Assembly: GCF_007988805.1 (NCBI RefSeq) | Contig: NZ_BJUV01000011.1 | Location: 1-64,000, forward strand | Direction of reading: 5' to 3' | Source: Frigoribacterium faeni | Lineage (GTDB): Bacteria; Actinomycetota; Actinomycetes; Actinomycetales; Microbacteriaceae | Length of the DNA: 64,000 bases | Part shown: positions 16,576 to 29,505 of the stretch, in pieces | Layout of the letters: every line of letters begins with the position of its first letter | Position numbering within the stretch: the first letter of the stretch is position 1 | Position numbers and translations under genes: made by a program | Notes under the pieces: model-generated | Told to the model about the DNA's origin: nothing | Seen by the model: the letters and a program-made list of their open reading frames with translations, nothing else | The model's database searches: none

Positions 16576-17859
16576 TCATCGCTCCGAGCGCGGGACGTGC
16601 GGTGAATAGCGGGGCACGTACCGGACCAGGATGACGGCCCCGACGAGTCCGAGGACGCCCATCACGCCGCTGGCCACCGAGATCGACACGAGCGCCGTCA
16701 CGCCCGAGATGAGGAGGGGCGCCCCGGCGCTGCCGGCGTCGCCCGTGAATCGCCAGGCGCCGAGGAACGGCGCGGGATCGCTCTTGTCGGCGAGGTCGGC
16801 CCCGAGGGTCATGAGGATGCCGCTCCCGATGCCGTTGGCCAACGACATGAACACGGCCACGGCGATGAACCAGCCGACCCGCGCGTCGAGGTCGTGGGTG
16901 ACCGAGAGGGCGAGGTACGCGATGCCGAGGCCGACCATGCACGGGACCGCGCTCCACAGGCGGCCGAAGCGGTCCATGATCTGTCCGCTCGTGTAGAAGA
17001 GCGCGAAGTCGACCGCCCCGGCGACCCCGATGATGATCGCGGTCTCGGAGGCCCCGAGGCCGATGCTGACCGCCCAGAGAGGGAGCATCACCTGACGGCC
17101 CGAGCGCATGGCTCCGATCAGGGCGGCCCCGCTGCCGAGCTTCACGAGCACGCCGCGGTGCCGCCAGAGCGTGGCGAAGAGGCCCTGCGCCTGGACCGCG
17201 ACGAGACCCTCGGCCTCGTCGACGATCTCACCGCCGTCGTCGGCTCGTCGGCGTCGGCGCTCCGCGGGGCGCTGGCCGAAGGCGGCCGCGGGGTCGCGGA
17301 GCACCAGGAGGGAGACGGCGGCCCCCAGGCATCCCGCGATGTGCACGAAGAACGCGGACTGGACCGAGCCGGTCAGCTCGATGACGCCCGCCGAGAGGAA
17401 CGGACCCACGAAGTAGCCGAGGCGGAACACCCCGCCGAGACTCGACAGGGCGCGCGCGCGGATCTCGACGGGCACGAAGCTCGTCATGAAGGCGTGCCGA
17501 GCCAGGGCGAACACGGCCGTCGCGAGACCGATCACGAGCACGCCGACGGCGAGCACGATCTCGTTGGGGGCGAGCAGGCAGGTGACGAGACCGGCGATGC
17601 TCACGAGGGACGCCCCGATCATGCTCGTCCGCTCGCCGATGCGCGACACGAGCCACCCGCTCGGGATGTCGCCGATCAGCTCGCCGACCAGGATGAGCGC
17701 GGCGACGAAGGCCGCGAACGGCAGCGAGGCTCCGAGCCCGCTCGCCACGACGGGGATGATCGGGATGATCGCGCCCTCGCCGATGGCGAAGAGCGCGGCC
17801 GGGAGGAACGCCGCGAGGGCCACCGACCGCATGCTGAAGGCGGGGGAGGAGGAGGTCAT
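16576..17859 (-). CDS. MFS transporter
   Basis: 427-residue major facilitator with about 12 membrane segments. An N-terminal half with [20 protein letters not shown] near 60-80 (the loop 2-3 motif G-x3-D-x2-GR-like) is followed by a cytoplasmic Arg-rich loop ([12 protein letters not shown], near 205) and the second half. The substrate is unknown; the type is often annotated as a drug-efflux protein. It diverges from mnmA over a 58-base gap. A minus-strand TAGTCT nine bases before the ATG may be its -10. Confidence 0.85.
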   Translation of the reverse strand: MTSSSPAFSMRSVALAAFLPAALFAIGEGAIIPIIPVVASGLGASLPFAAFVAALILVGELIGDIPSGWLVSRIGERTSMIGASLVSIAGLVTCLLAPNEIVLAVGVLVIGLATAVFALARHAFMTSFVPVEIRARALSSLGGVFRLGYFVGPFLSAGVIELTGSVQSAFFVHIAGCLGAAVSLLVLRDPAAAFGQRPAERRRRRADDGGEIVDEAEGLVAVQAQGLFATLWRHRGVLVKLGSGAALIGAMRSGRQVMLPLWAVSIGLGASETAIIIGVAGAVDFALFYTSGQIMDRFGRLWSAVPCMVGLGIAYLALSVTHDLDARVGWFIAVAVFMSLANGIGSGILMTLGADLADKSDPAPFLGAWRFTGDAGSAGAPLLISGVTALVSISVASGVMGVLGLVGAVILVRYVPRYSPHVPRSER

Positions 17860-17905
17860 GACGGTGCCAGACTATGCCCGCCTCGGCTCGGGGCCCGCGC
17901 CTGCG

Positions 17906-17911
17906 TACACT
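17906..17911 (+). promoter_or_regulatory. -10 box for leaderless mnmA
   Basis: TACACT, then TGTCGG, then the ATG at 17918, with no Shine-Dalgarno. Confidence 0.5.
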
Positions 17912-17917
17912 TGTCGG

Positions 17918-21413
<3,496 letters not shown>

Positions 21414-21519
21414 TTCCCCTGGTGACGCGTCGACGGTCGCCCCTACGATGACAGCACGCACCGTGTTCGGGCTGTAGGGGGCTCGGGGTACAGGTGCGTG
21501 CCGAGAGGGAAGACCCGAC

Positions 21520-22920
21520 GTGCTGTTCCTCGCCGCAGCGATCCTGTCTGCATCGGTCCACCTCTCCGGTGTGATCGAGGTCCCCGGCGTGCCGGTCGAG
21601 GCCACGGGATCCACCGTCCTCACGTCGGAGATCGCCGACTCCCGGCCCGCCGCGGACGACGCCCTCACCGCGTGCTCGGTCGATGCGGACGGCGCCCTCG
21701 ACGGGGCGCGCTGCCTCGGCCAGCTGACCCGTGCCTCCTCGGCGTCGATCGCGGCGTTCGGCGCCGGTCTCGATCCGACCGGCGGCGACGTCGGCGTGGT
21801 GTCCGCCGCGGTGACGGCCGACGTCGACGCCGACATCGTGGCCGACTGGTGGGGATCGCTCGACCGGTCGCGGCAGCGCGAACTCGCGGCGACGGTCCCC
21901 GGGCTGGTCGGCAACCTCGAGGGGGTGCCCTACGGCGTGCGGGACCACGCGAACCGCGCCTTCCTGAGCGAGGCGATCGAGGCCGTCGACGCCCGTCTCG
22001 CGAGCGACCGGGCCCAGCCCGACGACGTCGGTCGGGCGGCGATGCTCCGGGCCGTCGGCGAGGCCCTCGACGACCGCACGAGCGGTGCCGCGGAACGTCG
22101 GCTCCTCGCGCTCGACACGGTGGTGCCGGGGCGCGCCGCGATCTCGATCGGGGACCTCGACACGGCCGACGACGTCAGCGTGCTCGTGCCGGGCATGTTC
22201 TTCACCGTGAGCGGTCAGATCGTCGACTGGTCGGACACGGCCGGCGACCTCTACGACGAGCAGTCGACCTGGGCCGCCCTCGTCCCCGGGGCGGGCTCCG
22301 TCGACGCGCCCTCCACGGCGGTCGTGGCGTGGATGGGCTACCGGACCCCCGACCTGACCAACGTCTACAGCCTCGACCTCGCCCGGACCGGTGCCGTGCA
22401 CCTGGAGGACGCGATCGCCGGGCTCGATGCCGTCCGCGCGGCGGACCCGGCCCGGGTGACGGTCGTCGCGCACTCGTACGGCTCGACCACGGCCACCCTC
22501 GCGCTGTCGTCGGGGCGGGTGACCGTCGACTCGCTCGTGCTGCTCGGATCGCCCGGGAGCGTCGTCGACACCGCGACGCAGCTCGCGGTCCACGGCAGCG
22601 AGGTCTACGCCGCTGCGGGCAGCTTCGATCCCGTCGCCGGCAGCGCGGTCTTCGGCGTCGACCCCGGGTCATCCGCCTTCGGCGCGGTGCTCATGCACAC
22701 CGGGGGAGGAGCGGACGGCGTGACCGGGCAGACCCTGTCGGCGGCCCTCGGTCACAACGACTACCTGCGCGCCGGCACCGAGTCGCTCCGCAGCATCGCG
22801 CTGATCGGCCTCGGGCGAGGCGACCTCGTCGCCGCCGACGACCGCACCCCCGGCCCCGGGGGGCCTGAGATGCCCGACATCACGCTGGTGCGACCCCAGG
22901 ACCTCTACGCCCGGGACTGA
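21520..22920 (+). CDS. Alpha/beta hydrolase, DUF1023-type
   Basis: 466-residue protein with a hydrophobic N-terminus (LFLAAAILSASVHLSG) that may be a signal or anchor, and a C-terminal alpha/beta-hydrolase domain. The nucleophile elbow is VVAHSYGSTTA near 322, preceded by VAWMGYRTPD and VSVLVPGMFF strands. A late GHNDYL (near 410) may carry the catalytic His. I infer the DUF1023 family from this pattern. Likely an extracytoplasmic esterase/lipase-like enzyme; substrate unknown. GTG start with GAGAGGGA upstream. TACGAT at 21444-21449 is a possible -10, giving a leader of about 65 bases. Confidence 0.75.
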   Translation: MLFLAAAILSASVHLSGVIEVPGVPVEATGSTVLTSEIADSRPAADDALTACSVDADGALDGARCLGQLTRASSASIAAFGAGLDPTGGDVGVVSAAVTADVDADIVADWWGSLDRSRQRELAATVPGLVGNLEGVPYGVRDHANRAFLSEAIEAVDARLASDRAQPDDVGRAAMLRAVGEALDDRTSGAAERRLLALDTVVPGRAAISIGDLDTADDVSVLVPGMFFTVSGQIVDWSDTAGDLYDEQSTWAALVPGAGSVDAPSTAVVAWMGYRTPDLTNVYSLDLARTGAVHLEDAIAGLDAVRAADPARVTVVAHSYGSTTATLALSSGRVTVDSLVLLGSPGSVVDTATQLAVHGSEVYAAAGSFDPVAGSAVFGVDPGSSAFGAVLMHTGGGADGVTGQTLSAALGHNDYLRAGTESLRSIALIGLGRGDLVAADDRTPGPGGPEMPDITLVRPQDLYARD

Positions 22921-22949
22921 CCGCTGACCGTCGACCGTCGACCGCCGAC

Positions 22950-22970
22950 CGCCGGGCCGTCAGCCCGGCG
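22950..22970. terminator. Bidirectional hairpin between convergent genes
   Basis: CGCCGGGC-CGTCA-GCCCGGCG, a perfect 8-bp stem. The loop contains the stop codon (TGA on the minus strand) of the ArsR-type regulator. Just to the left are four near-identical 7-mers (GACCGTC x2, GACCGCC x2). Confidence 0.55.
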
Positions 22971-23943
22971 CCGTGAGGGCCGCCTGCGACACGAGGGCGT
23001 CGCCGAGGTCGGTCCGTTCGTATAGCACGCTCCGCCCGGCCCTGCTCGACGTGAGCAGGCCCGCCTCGCGGAGGGCGCGCAGGTGCTGCCCGGCGGCCGA
23101 GGCGGTGACACCCGAGCGGCGCGCCAGCCCCGTCGTGGAGTCGGGCTCGTCGAGGGCGAGCAGCACGGCGGTCCGCGCCGATCCGATCAGCTCGACCAGG
23201 GCGCGGGGCGACGCCGGGCGCGCGCGTCCCCAGAGGGCGCCGACCCCGCGGCACGGGTACATGATCATCGGCGGGGCGTCGTCCTCGATCGGCACCGAGC
23301 CGCCCTTGGTGAAGAACGACGGCACCATGGTCAGACCGGCGCCGCGGGTCTCGATCCGGCGGTCGGTCGTGGCGGCGGTCAGCCTCACGGTCACCACCGA
23401 CCCCTCCAGGCGGATCCTGTCGCTGATCCCCGCGAACATGCCCGCCAGGCCCGACGTCGACATCTCCCGCGCACGGTGGACCACGTCCGCCTCGAGGCGC
23501 TCGCGCATCCGCGGCCAGAAGGGGGCGAAGCAGAGGTCCCAGTAGCCGGTCAGCGCGGCCACGATGCGATCGCGTGCCGCGCCGGGGTCGCCGGTCAGGG
23601 CCTCCGGCGGGTGATCGCCGTGCAGGGCGGCGATGTCGCGGGCGACGATCGCGGCGTCGAGCGAGCGCAGCGCCCCGAGCTCCCGGCCGATGTCGCCGAC
23701 CGGCGAGGTGGGCGTCGGCGAGAGGAAGTCGAGCGTCCACAGGCGGGCGTCGACGCAGGCTCGGAGCGCCTCCTCGTCGAGCCGCGAGCGGACCGAGGCG
23801 GTGTGGCGCAGCCACGGCAGGTGGAACGGGAACCGTCCCGGGTCGACGAACGAGCGCAGGCTCAGGGTCATCTCGACCAACGGGCTGATCCCGAACCGGA
23901 TGTACGACAGGTCCGTCTCATCGAGCACGTAGCGCAGGGGCAT
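22960..23943 (-). CDS. ArsR/SmtB-type winged-helix regulator with long N-terminal domain (DUF5937-like)
   Basis: 327-residue repressor-like protein. Residues 1-240 form an uncharacterised sensor region starting MPLRYVLDETDLSYIRFGIS. The C-terminal 85 residues are a winged HTH (TAVLLALDEP, TTGLARRSGVTASAAGQHLR as recognition helix, GLLTSSRAGRSVLYERT wing). The start ATG at 23943 sits inside a perfect inverted repeat, the likely operator. It diverges from an MFS pump at 23999, a classic regulator/efflux layout. The longer in-frame reading to 24129 is Arg-rich and rejected. Effector unknown. Confidence 0.82.
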   Translation of the reverse strand: MPLRYVLDETDLSYIRFGISPLVEMTLSLRSFVDPGRFPFHLPWLRHTASVRSRLDEEALRACVDARLWTLDFLSPTPTSPVGDIGRELGALRSLDAAIVARDIAALHGDHPPEALTGDPGAARDRIVAALTGYWDLCFAPFWPRMRERLEADVVHRAREMSTSGLAGMFAGISDRIRLEGSVVTVRLTAATTDRRIETRGAGLTMVPSFFTKGGSVPIEDDAPPMIMYPCRGVGALWGRARPASPRALVELIGSARTAVLLALDEPDSTTGLARRSGVTASAAGQHLRALREAGLLTSSRAGRSVLYERTDLGDALVSQAALTAPG

Positions 23944-23960
23944 GTAGCAGAACGCTACAT
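23942..23960. promoter_or_regulatory. Palindromic operator between regulator and MFS pump
   Basis: ATGTAGC-AGAAC-GCTACAT, a perfect 7-bp inverted repeat with a 5-base spacer, unusually AT-rich for this window. It covers the regulator's own start codon and a minus-strand TAGCGT that could be its -10, so binding would block the regulator gene and probably the divergent pump. Confidence 0.7.
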
Positions 23961-23998
23961 CGTGGGAGGTGCGGGTCGATGTCCGGCAGGGTCGTCCC

Positions 23999-25243
23999 GT
24001 GACCACGACCCGCTTCCTCACCCGACCGGCGCAGCGTCTGCGCGAGACCGACCCGATCCTCCGCGGCCTGCTGGCGTCCACCCTCGTGGGGACGGTCGGG
24101 CGCGGTCTCTTCTTCACCCTGTCGGTCATCTACTTCACGCGGGTCGTCGGGATCGACGCGCTGACGGTCGGCCTCGGGCTCACCGTCGCCGGCGGCGTCG
24201 GGGTGGTCGCGTCGTTCGCCGGGGGATACCTGGCCGACGCGATCGGGGCCAGGCGGCTCCTCGTCGCGGGGACGGTCGTGATGGGACTCGGGCTGGTCGG
24301 CTACGCGTTCGTCGGGACCGTCGCCTGGTACGTCGGGGTCGCCTGCATCGTGGTGGGCAGTCAGAACGCGGCGAGCTCGGCTCGGTCGGCGCTCCTCGCG
24401 CGCGCGTTCGTCGGCCCGGCCCGGGTCTCGGCACGGGCGACCATGCGGGTCGTGACGAACGTCGGCATCGCGCTCGGCACGGCGGTCGGAGGCGTGGCCC
24501 TGCTGGTCGACTCGGGTCCGTTCTACCGAGGCGCGCTGATCGTCGGCGGTCTGCTCTATCTGAGCAGCGTGATCGCCCTTCTGCGCCTGCCCTACGTCGA
24601 CCCGCCACGCGCGCCGCGGCGGCGAGGCGAGGTCGTGCCGGGGCGCTCGCCGCTGCGCGACCGGCGCTATCTCGCGGTGACGGTGCTCGGCGCCGTGACG
24701 ACGATGCAGTTCGGGCTCTTCGAGGTCGGGGTGCCGGTCTGGGTGTCGCAGCGCACCGAGGCGCCCACGGCCGTGGTGTCCGTCCTGCTGCTGACGAACA
24801 CGGCGATCGTGATCGCCCTGCAGATCCCGCTCTCGCGGGGCGCGAGGGACGTGGGAGGCGCGGGGAGGGCCAGCCTCGTCGGCGGCGGTCTGATGGTGGT
24901 CGCCTGCGCCCTCTGGGCCGCCGCCGCCGTCGGGACCCCGGTCGTCGCGGTGCTCGTGCTGCTCGCCGCCGCCGCGGCCCATTCGCTCGCCGAGGTGTAC
25001 CTCGCGGCCGGCGGCTGGGGGCTCGGGTTCGAGCTGGCGGACCCCGAACGGGCGGGCGCGTACCAGGGGGTCTTCGGAACCGGCGGAGCCATCGGCGCGA
25101 TGCTGGCGCCCCTCGTCGTGACCCAGACCGCCATCGGCCTCGGCACGCCGGGATGGGTGATCCTCGCCTCCCTGTTCGCCGCCTCGGGACTGGGGCTGTG
25201 GATCGTCGCCCGCCGCGCCTCCTCGATCGGTGCCGCCCCGTAG
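23999..25243 (+). CDS. MFS transporter under divergent ArsR-type control
   Basis: 414-residue major facilitator with about 12 membrane segments. GGYLADAIGARRLLV near 75 is the loop 2-3 motif, and a basic central loop (DPPRAPRRRGEV, near 200) follows. The GTG at 23999 gives the family-like N-terminus TTTRFLTRPAQRL. The in-frame GTG at 23969, with GGGAGG close by, is an alternative that adds ten residues. It shares a 55-base intergenic region and the palindromic operator with the regulator gene, so it is probably an inducible efflux pump. Confidence 0.83.
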   Translation: MTTTRFLTRPAQRLRETDPILRGLLASTLVGTVGRGLFFTLSVIYFTRVVGIDALTVGLGLTVAGGVGVVASFAGGYLADAIGARRLLVAGTVVMGLGLVGYAFVGTVAWYVGVACIVVGSQNAASSARSALLARAFVGPARVSARATMRVVTNVGIALGTAVGGVALLVDSGPFYRGALIVGGLLYLSSVIALLRLPYVDPPRAPRRRGEVVPGRSPLRDRRYLAVTVLGAVTTMQFGLFEVGVPVWVSQRTEAPTAVVSVLLLTNTAIVIALQIPLSRGARDVGGAGRASLVGGGLMVVACALWAAAAVGTPVVAVLVLLAAAAAHSLAEVYLAAGGWGLGFELADPERAGAYQGVFGTGGAIGAMLAPLVVTQTAIGLGTPGWVILASLFAASGLGLWIVARRASSIGAAP

Positions 25244-25246
25244 AAT
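25241..25246 (+). promoter_or_regulatory. -10 box for gatCAB overlapping a stop codon
   Basis: TAGAAT begins with the TAG stop of the MFS gene and lies about 50 bases before the gatC ATG. It is the best -10 match ahead of the operon; no clear -35 is visible. Confidence 0.4.
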
Positions 25247-25297
25247 CGTCGGCGACCCCCATGCCGTACCCCCACACGATCCCTGTGACGGAGCACC

Positions 25298-25597
25298 ATG
25301 TCTGACATCACGCGCGAGCAGGTCGAGCACCTCGCCGGTCTCGCCCGCATCGCCCTCACCCCCGACGAGATCGACACCATGACCCGCGAGCTCGGGCAGA
25401 TCGTCGACAACGTGGCCAAGGTGGCCGAGGTCGCCACGGCCGACGTGCCGGCGACCAGCCACCCGATCCCGCTCCAGAACGTGTTCCGCCCCGACGTCGT
25501 CGGCGAGACGCTGACCGCCGAGCAGGCGTTGTCCGGCGCCCCCGACCACGACGGCTCGCGCTTCAAGGTGAGCGCCATCCTCGGAGAAGAGCAGTAG
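25298..25597 (+). CDS. gatC: Asp-tRNA(Asn)/Glu-tRNA(Gln) amidotransferase subunit C
   Basis: 99-residue scaffold subunit that holds GatA and GatB together. It has the family pattern [17 protein letters not shown] (residues 9-25) and [14 protein letters not shown] near 55-68. ATG with CGGAG upstream; gatA begins 2 bases after its stop. Confidence 0.95.
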   Translation: MSDITREQVEHLAGLARIALTPDEIDTMTRELGQIVDNVAKVAEVATADVPATSHPIPLQNVFRPDVVGETLTAEQALSGAPDHDGSRFKVSAILGEEQ

Positions 25598-25599
25598 AG

Positions 25600-27150
25600 A
25601 TGACCGACACCGCAGCCCTCATCCGCCTCAGCGCGGCCGACCTGTCCACGAAGCTCGCCTCGGGCGAGGTCTCGTCCGTCGAGGCGACGCAGGCGCACCT
25701 CGATCGCATCGCCGCCGTCGACGGAGACGTCCACGCGTTCCTCCACGTGAGCGACTCGGCTCTGGCCACCGCGGCCGACGTCGACCGTCGTCGGGCCGCC
25801 GGAGACGCGCTCGGCCCCCTGGCCGGCGTGCCGATCGCCGTCAAAGACGTCCTGTGCACCATCGACATGCCCTCGACGTCGGGCAGCCGCATCCTCGAGG
25901 GCTGGGTGCCGCCCTACGACGCCACCGTCGTCGCGAAGCTCCGCGCCGCCGACCTGATCCCGCTCGGCAAGACCAACATGGACGAGTTCGCCATGGGGTC
26001 GTCGACCGAGTTCTCGGCCTACGGCCCGACCCACAACCCCTGGTCGCTCGACCGCATCCCCGGCGGATCGGGCGGCGGGTCGGCCGCCGCCGTCGCGGCC
26101 TTCGAGGCCCCGCTGGCCCTGGGCAGCGACACCGGCGGATCGATCCGTCAGCCCGGTGCCGTGACGGGCACCGTCGGCGTCAAGCCCACCTACGGCTCGG
26201 TCAGCCGGTACGGCGCGATCGCGCTCGCCAGCTCGCTCGACCAGGTGGGTCCGGTCAGCCGCACGGTGCTCGACTCGGCCCTGCTGCACGACGTCATCAA
26301 GGGGCACGACCCCCGCGACTCCACGTCCTTGCGCGACGCCTGGCCCTCGTTCACCGAGGCGGCCCGCGCGGGTCTCGCCGGCGGCGCCCTCCAGGGCGTG
26401 CGCATCGGCGTCGTGAAGGAGCTCAACGGGGACGGGTTCCAGGGCGGAGTCAAGACGCGCTTCGCCGAGGCCCTCGAGCTGCTGTCGAACGCCGGCGCCG
26501 AGATCGTCGAGGTGTCCGCACCGAGCTTCGAGTACGCGATCAGCGCCTACTACCTGATCCTCCCCGCGGAGGCGTCGAGCAACCTCGCCAAGTTCGACTC
26601 GGTCCGATTCGGCATGCGCGTCGTCCCCGAGGGCGGCGGCACCGTCGAGGACGTGATGGCCGCGACCCGCGAGGCGGGCTTCGGTCCCGAGGTCAAGCGT
26701 CGGATCATCCTCGGCACCTATGCGCTCAGCGCCGGCTACTACGAGGCGTACTACGGCAGCGCGCAGAAGGTCCGGACCCTGGTGCAGCGCGACTTCGCGG
26801 CCGCGTTCGCCGACGTCGACGTGCTCGTCTCGCCGTCCGCCCCCACGACGGCGTTCCCGCTCGGATCGAAGATCGACGACCCGCTGGCGATGTACCTGAA
26901 CGACATCACGACGATCCCGGCGAACCTCGCCGGCATCCCCGGCATCACGATCCCCATGGGCCTCGCCGACGAGGACGGCCTGCCGGTCGGCCTGCAGTTC
27001 ATGGCGCCCGCCCGAGAGGACGCTCGCCTCTACACCTACGGCGCGGCTCTCGAGCAGCTGCTCGAGCAGAGCTGGGGTCGCACCCTCATCTCGCGCGCGC
27101 CCGATCTCAGCAGCACCGAACAGACCGCCGCCACCGAGGGAGTCATCTGA
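25600..27150 (+). CDS. gatA: Asp-tRNA(Asn)/Glu-tRNA(Gln) amidotransferase subunit A
   Basis: 516-residue amidase-signature glutaminase that releases ammonia for transamidation of Glu-tRNA(Gln) and Asp-tRNA(Asn). The catalytic triad is visible: Lys in PIAVKDVL near 82, cis-Ser in [13 protein letters not shown] near 156, and nucleophile Ser in [10 protein letters not shown] near 180. Full length. Its stop overlaps the gatB ATG (TGATG). Confidence 0.96.
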   Translation: MTDTAALIRLSAADLSTKLASGEVSSVEATQAHLDRIAAVDGDVHAFLHVSDSALATAADVDRRRAAGDALGPLAGVPIAVKDVLCTIDMPSTSGSRILEGWVPPYDATVVAKLRAADLIPLGKTNMDEFAMGSSTEFSAYGPTHNPWSLDRIPGGSGGGSAAAVAAFEAPLALGSDTGGSIRQPGAVTGTVGVKPTYGSVSRYGAIALASSLDQVGPVSRTVLDSALLHDVIKGHDPRDSTSLRDAWPSFTEAARAGLAGGALQGVRIGVVKELNGDGFQGGVKTRFAEALELLSNAGAEIVEVSAPSFEYAISAYYLILPAEASSNLAKFDSVRFGMRVVPEGGGTVEDVMAATREAGFGPEVKRRIILGTYALSAGYYEAYYGSAQKVRTLVQRDFAAAFADVDVLVSPSAPTTAFPLGSKIDDPLAMYLNDITTIPANLAGIPGITIPMGLADEDGLPVGLQFMAPAREDARLYTYGAALEQLLEQSWGRTLISRAPDLSSTEQTAATEGVI

Positions 27151-28649
27151 TGGCCAAAGCAGACCTGATGGACTACGACGAGGCCCTCGAGCGGTTCGAG
27201 GTCGTGCTCGGCTTCGAGGTGCACGTCGAGCTCGCGACCAAGACCAAGATGTTCTCCGACGCCCCGAACTTCTTCGGCGGCGCCCCCAACACCAACGTCA
27301 CCCCGGTCGACCTGGGCCTGCCCGGCTCGCTGCCCGTCGTCAACGAGCAGGCCGTGCGCTACTCGATCAGCCTGGGCCTGGCCCTCGGCTGCTCGATCGC
27401 CGAGAGCTCCCGGTTCGCCCGCAAGAACTACTTCTACCCCGACAACCCCAAGAACTACCAGGTCAGCCAGTTCGACGAGCCCATCGCGTTCGAGGGCGAG
27501 GTCGAGGTCGAGCTGCCCGACGGCACCGTCTTCCGGATCCCGATCGAGCGGGCCCACATGGAGGAGGACGCGGGCAAGCTGACGCACGTCGGCGGGTCCA
27601 CCGGTCGCATCCAAGGGGCCGAGTACTCGCTCGTCGACTACAACCGCGCCGGCATCCCCCTCGTCGAGATCGTCACGAAGCCGATCATCGGCGCCGGAGC
27701 CCTCGGGCCGGAGCTGGGCGCGGCCTACGTGTCGACCATCCGCGACATCGTCCGGTCGCTCGGCGTCAGCGAGGCCCGCATGGAGCGCGGCAACCTCCGC
27801 TGCGACGCGAACGTGTCGCTGCGTCCGCACGGCCAGGAGAAGCTCGGCACGCGCACCGAGACCAAGAACGTCAACTCGTTCCGCTCGGTCGAGCGGGCCG
27901 TGCGCTACGAGATCCAGCGACAGGCCGCGATCCTCGCGGCCGGCGGCACGATCACGCAGGAGACCCGCCACTGGCATGAGGACACCGGTCGCACCTCGGC
28001 CGGCCGCCCGAAGAGCGACGCGGACGACTACCGCTACTTCCCCGAGCCCGACCTGCTGCCCGTCGTCCCGCCGCGCGAGCTGGTGGAGGAGCTCCGTCTC
28101 GCCCTGCCCGAGGCGCCGGTCGCCCTCCGCCGACGCCTCAAGGCCGAATGGGGCTTCGCCGACCTCGAGTTCCAGGACGTCGTGAACTCCGGTCTGCTCA
28201 CCGAGCTGGTCGAGACGGTGCAGGCCGGAGCCGCGCCCCAGGCGGCGCGCAAGTGGTGGACGGGCGAGATCGCCCGCCTGGCCAACGCCCGCGGCGTCGA
28301 GCCGTCGAGCCTGGTCTCGCCGCTGCACGTCAGCGAGCTGATCGCGCTCGTCGAGAACGGCGACCTGACGGACCGGCTCGCCCGACAGGTGCTCGAAGGC
28401 GTCGTCGCCGGCGAGGGCAGCCCCGCCGAGGTCGTCGAGTCGCGGGGGCTGAAGGTCGTCTCCGACGACGGCGCCCTGATCGCGGCCATCGACGAGGCGC
28501 TCGCGGGCCAGCCCGACGTCCTCGCGAAGATCCGCGACGGCAAGGTGCAGGCGGCCGGTGCCGTGATCGGTGCCGTGATGAAGGCCATGAAGGGCCAGGC
28601 CGACGCGGCCCGGGTCCGCGAGCTCGTGCTCGAACGAGCACAGGCCTGA
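27150..28649 (+). CDS. gatB: Asp-tRNA(Asn)/Glu-tRNA(Gln) amidotransferase subunit B
   Basis: 499-residue kinase/transamidase subunit that phosphorylates misacylated tRNA and transfers ammonia. Landmarks: [16 protein letters not shown] (near 21-36), [31 protein letters not shown] near 92, [13 protein letters not shown] near 211, and the C-terminal YqeY-like tRNA-binding domain. It is coupled to gatA by a start/stop overlap. Together with gatC and gatA, it suggests that a dedicated GlnRS and/or AsnRS may be missing in this organism. Confidence 0.96.
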   Translation: MAKADLMDYDEALERFEVVLGFEVHVELATKTKMFSDAPNFFGGAPNTNVTPVDLGLPGSLPVVNEQAVRYSISLGLALGCSIAESSRFARKNYFYPDNPKNYQVSQFDEPIAFEGEVEVELPDGTVFRIPIERAHMEEDAGKLTHVGGSTGRIQGAEYSLVDYNRAGIPLVEIVTKPIIGAGALGPELGAAYVSTIRDIVRSLGVSEARMERGNLRCDANVSLRPHGQEKLGTRTETKNVNSFRSVERAVRYEIQRQAAILAAGGTITQETRHWHEDTGRTSAGRPKSDADDYRYFPEPDLLPVVPPRELVEELRLALPEAPVALRRRLKAEWGFADLEFQDVVNSGLLTELVETVQAGAAPQAARKWWTGEIARLANARGVEPSSLVSPLHVSELIALVENGDLTDRLARQVLEGVVAGEGSPAEVVESRGLKVVSDDGALIAAIDEALAGQPDVLAKIRDGKVQAAGAVIGAVMKAMKGQADAARVRELVLERAQA

Positions 28650-28660
28650 CCGGCGTCGTC

Positions 28661-28705
28661 GTGAGCGACTCCGACGTCGAGCGCGAGGGCCACCCGGTCC
28701 GATGA
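28661..28705 (+). CDS. Possible 14-residue coupling ORF
   Basis: GTG-initiated frame MSDSDVEREGHPVR whose TGA overlaps the ATG of the next gene (ATGA). It may only reflect chance, but it could deliver ribosomes to the 28702 gene, which has no good Shine-Dalgarno of its own. Confidence 0.2.
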   Translation: MSDSDVEREGHPVR

Positions 28706-29505
28706 GCATCCTCGGGTGGCTCCGGCCCGCCGCGCCCATGGGGGTGGCGGTCGTCGTGCTCGCGGGCGTCCTCGGCGCGGGCGGGCTGCTGCTGCCGTCG
28801 CGGGTCACCCTCGTGCACACGATCGACGGGGCGGGGGCGGTCTTCGCCAGCCGGTCCGACCTCCTGCTGGTCACGACCGTGCTGGCCCTCGTGATCGTCG
28901 TCGCGTACCTCGTGTCCGCGGCGGCCCTCGCCTGGACGCCGGTGCGCCACCTGTGGGTGCCGCGCCCCGCGTACTGGAAGACCCCCGCCCGCCGGCGGGA
29001 GCTCCGGCGGCGCCTCGCGACCTACCTGGCCCGGGGCACGGCGGCCGGGCTGCTCCTCCTCGCCGCGCTGGTCGTCGTGGCCCTGATCGCCCAGGACGGC
29101 GGCCCCGGCGCGCTCTGGTGGATACCCCTCGCCGTGTCCCTCGGCTACGTCGTGGCCATGATCGTCTGGCTGGTCTGGGTGGTCACGGCCGGGTTCGCCC
29201 CTGATCGCGCCGTCGAGGCCGCGTCCCCGATCTCCGCCGCCCGAGACGGCGCCCGCACCGGGGCGAGGCCCGGACGACCGGCCCCCGACCGCTCGAGCCC
29301 CCGAGGCGGCGACACCTGGACGGCGGGCGACGACGCCGGCCGTGCGGCGGCGACGCCGCGGACCGGGGCGGCGACGGCGCCCGCACCGCCCTCGGCCCGT
29401 CCGACCGCGGCGAAGCCGGGCGGCAGCGGCGACAGAGCGTCCACGAGCCCGCCCCGCCCCTACCAACCCCGACCCCCGCACCGAGGAGGCCCGCCCCGTG
29501 GATGA
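28702..29505 (+). CDS. Membrane protein of unknown function with Pro/Arg-rich tail
   Basis: 267-residue protein that I do not recognise. Residues 1-175 contain four hydrophobic segments (about 12-32, 52-72, 112-135, 140-170). The remaining 90 residues are a disordered tail rich in Pro, Arg, Gly and Ala. The last bases overlap the start of the DUF3097 gene by 8, and the ribosome site of that gene lies inside this tail. The position between gatB and DUF3097 may be conserved, but nothing in the sequence shows a role. Confidence 0.7.
   Translation: MSILGWLRPAAPMGVAVVVLAGVLGAGGLLLPSRVTLVHTIDGAGAVFASRSDLLLVTTVLALVIVVAYLVSAAALAWTPVRHLWVPRPAYWKTPARRRELRRRLATYLARGTAAGLLLLAALVVVALIAQDGGPGALWWIPLAVSLGYVVAMIVWLVWVVTAGFAPDRAVEAASPISAARDGARTGARPGRPAPDRSSPRGGDTWTAGDDAGRAAATPRTGAATAPAPPSARPTAAKPGGSGDRASTSPPRPYQPRPPHRGGPPRG

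Noticed and set aside
22925-22953. Four 7-mers (GACCGTC x2, GACCGCC x2) as a possible array
   Set aside because: Too short and too few for CRISPR or iterons; likely local slippage next to a hairpin.
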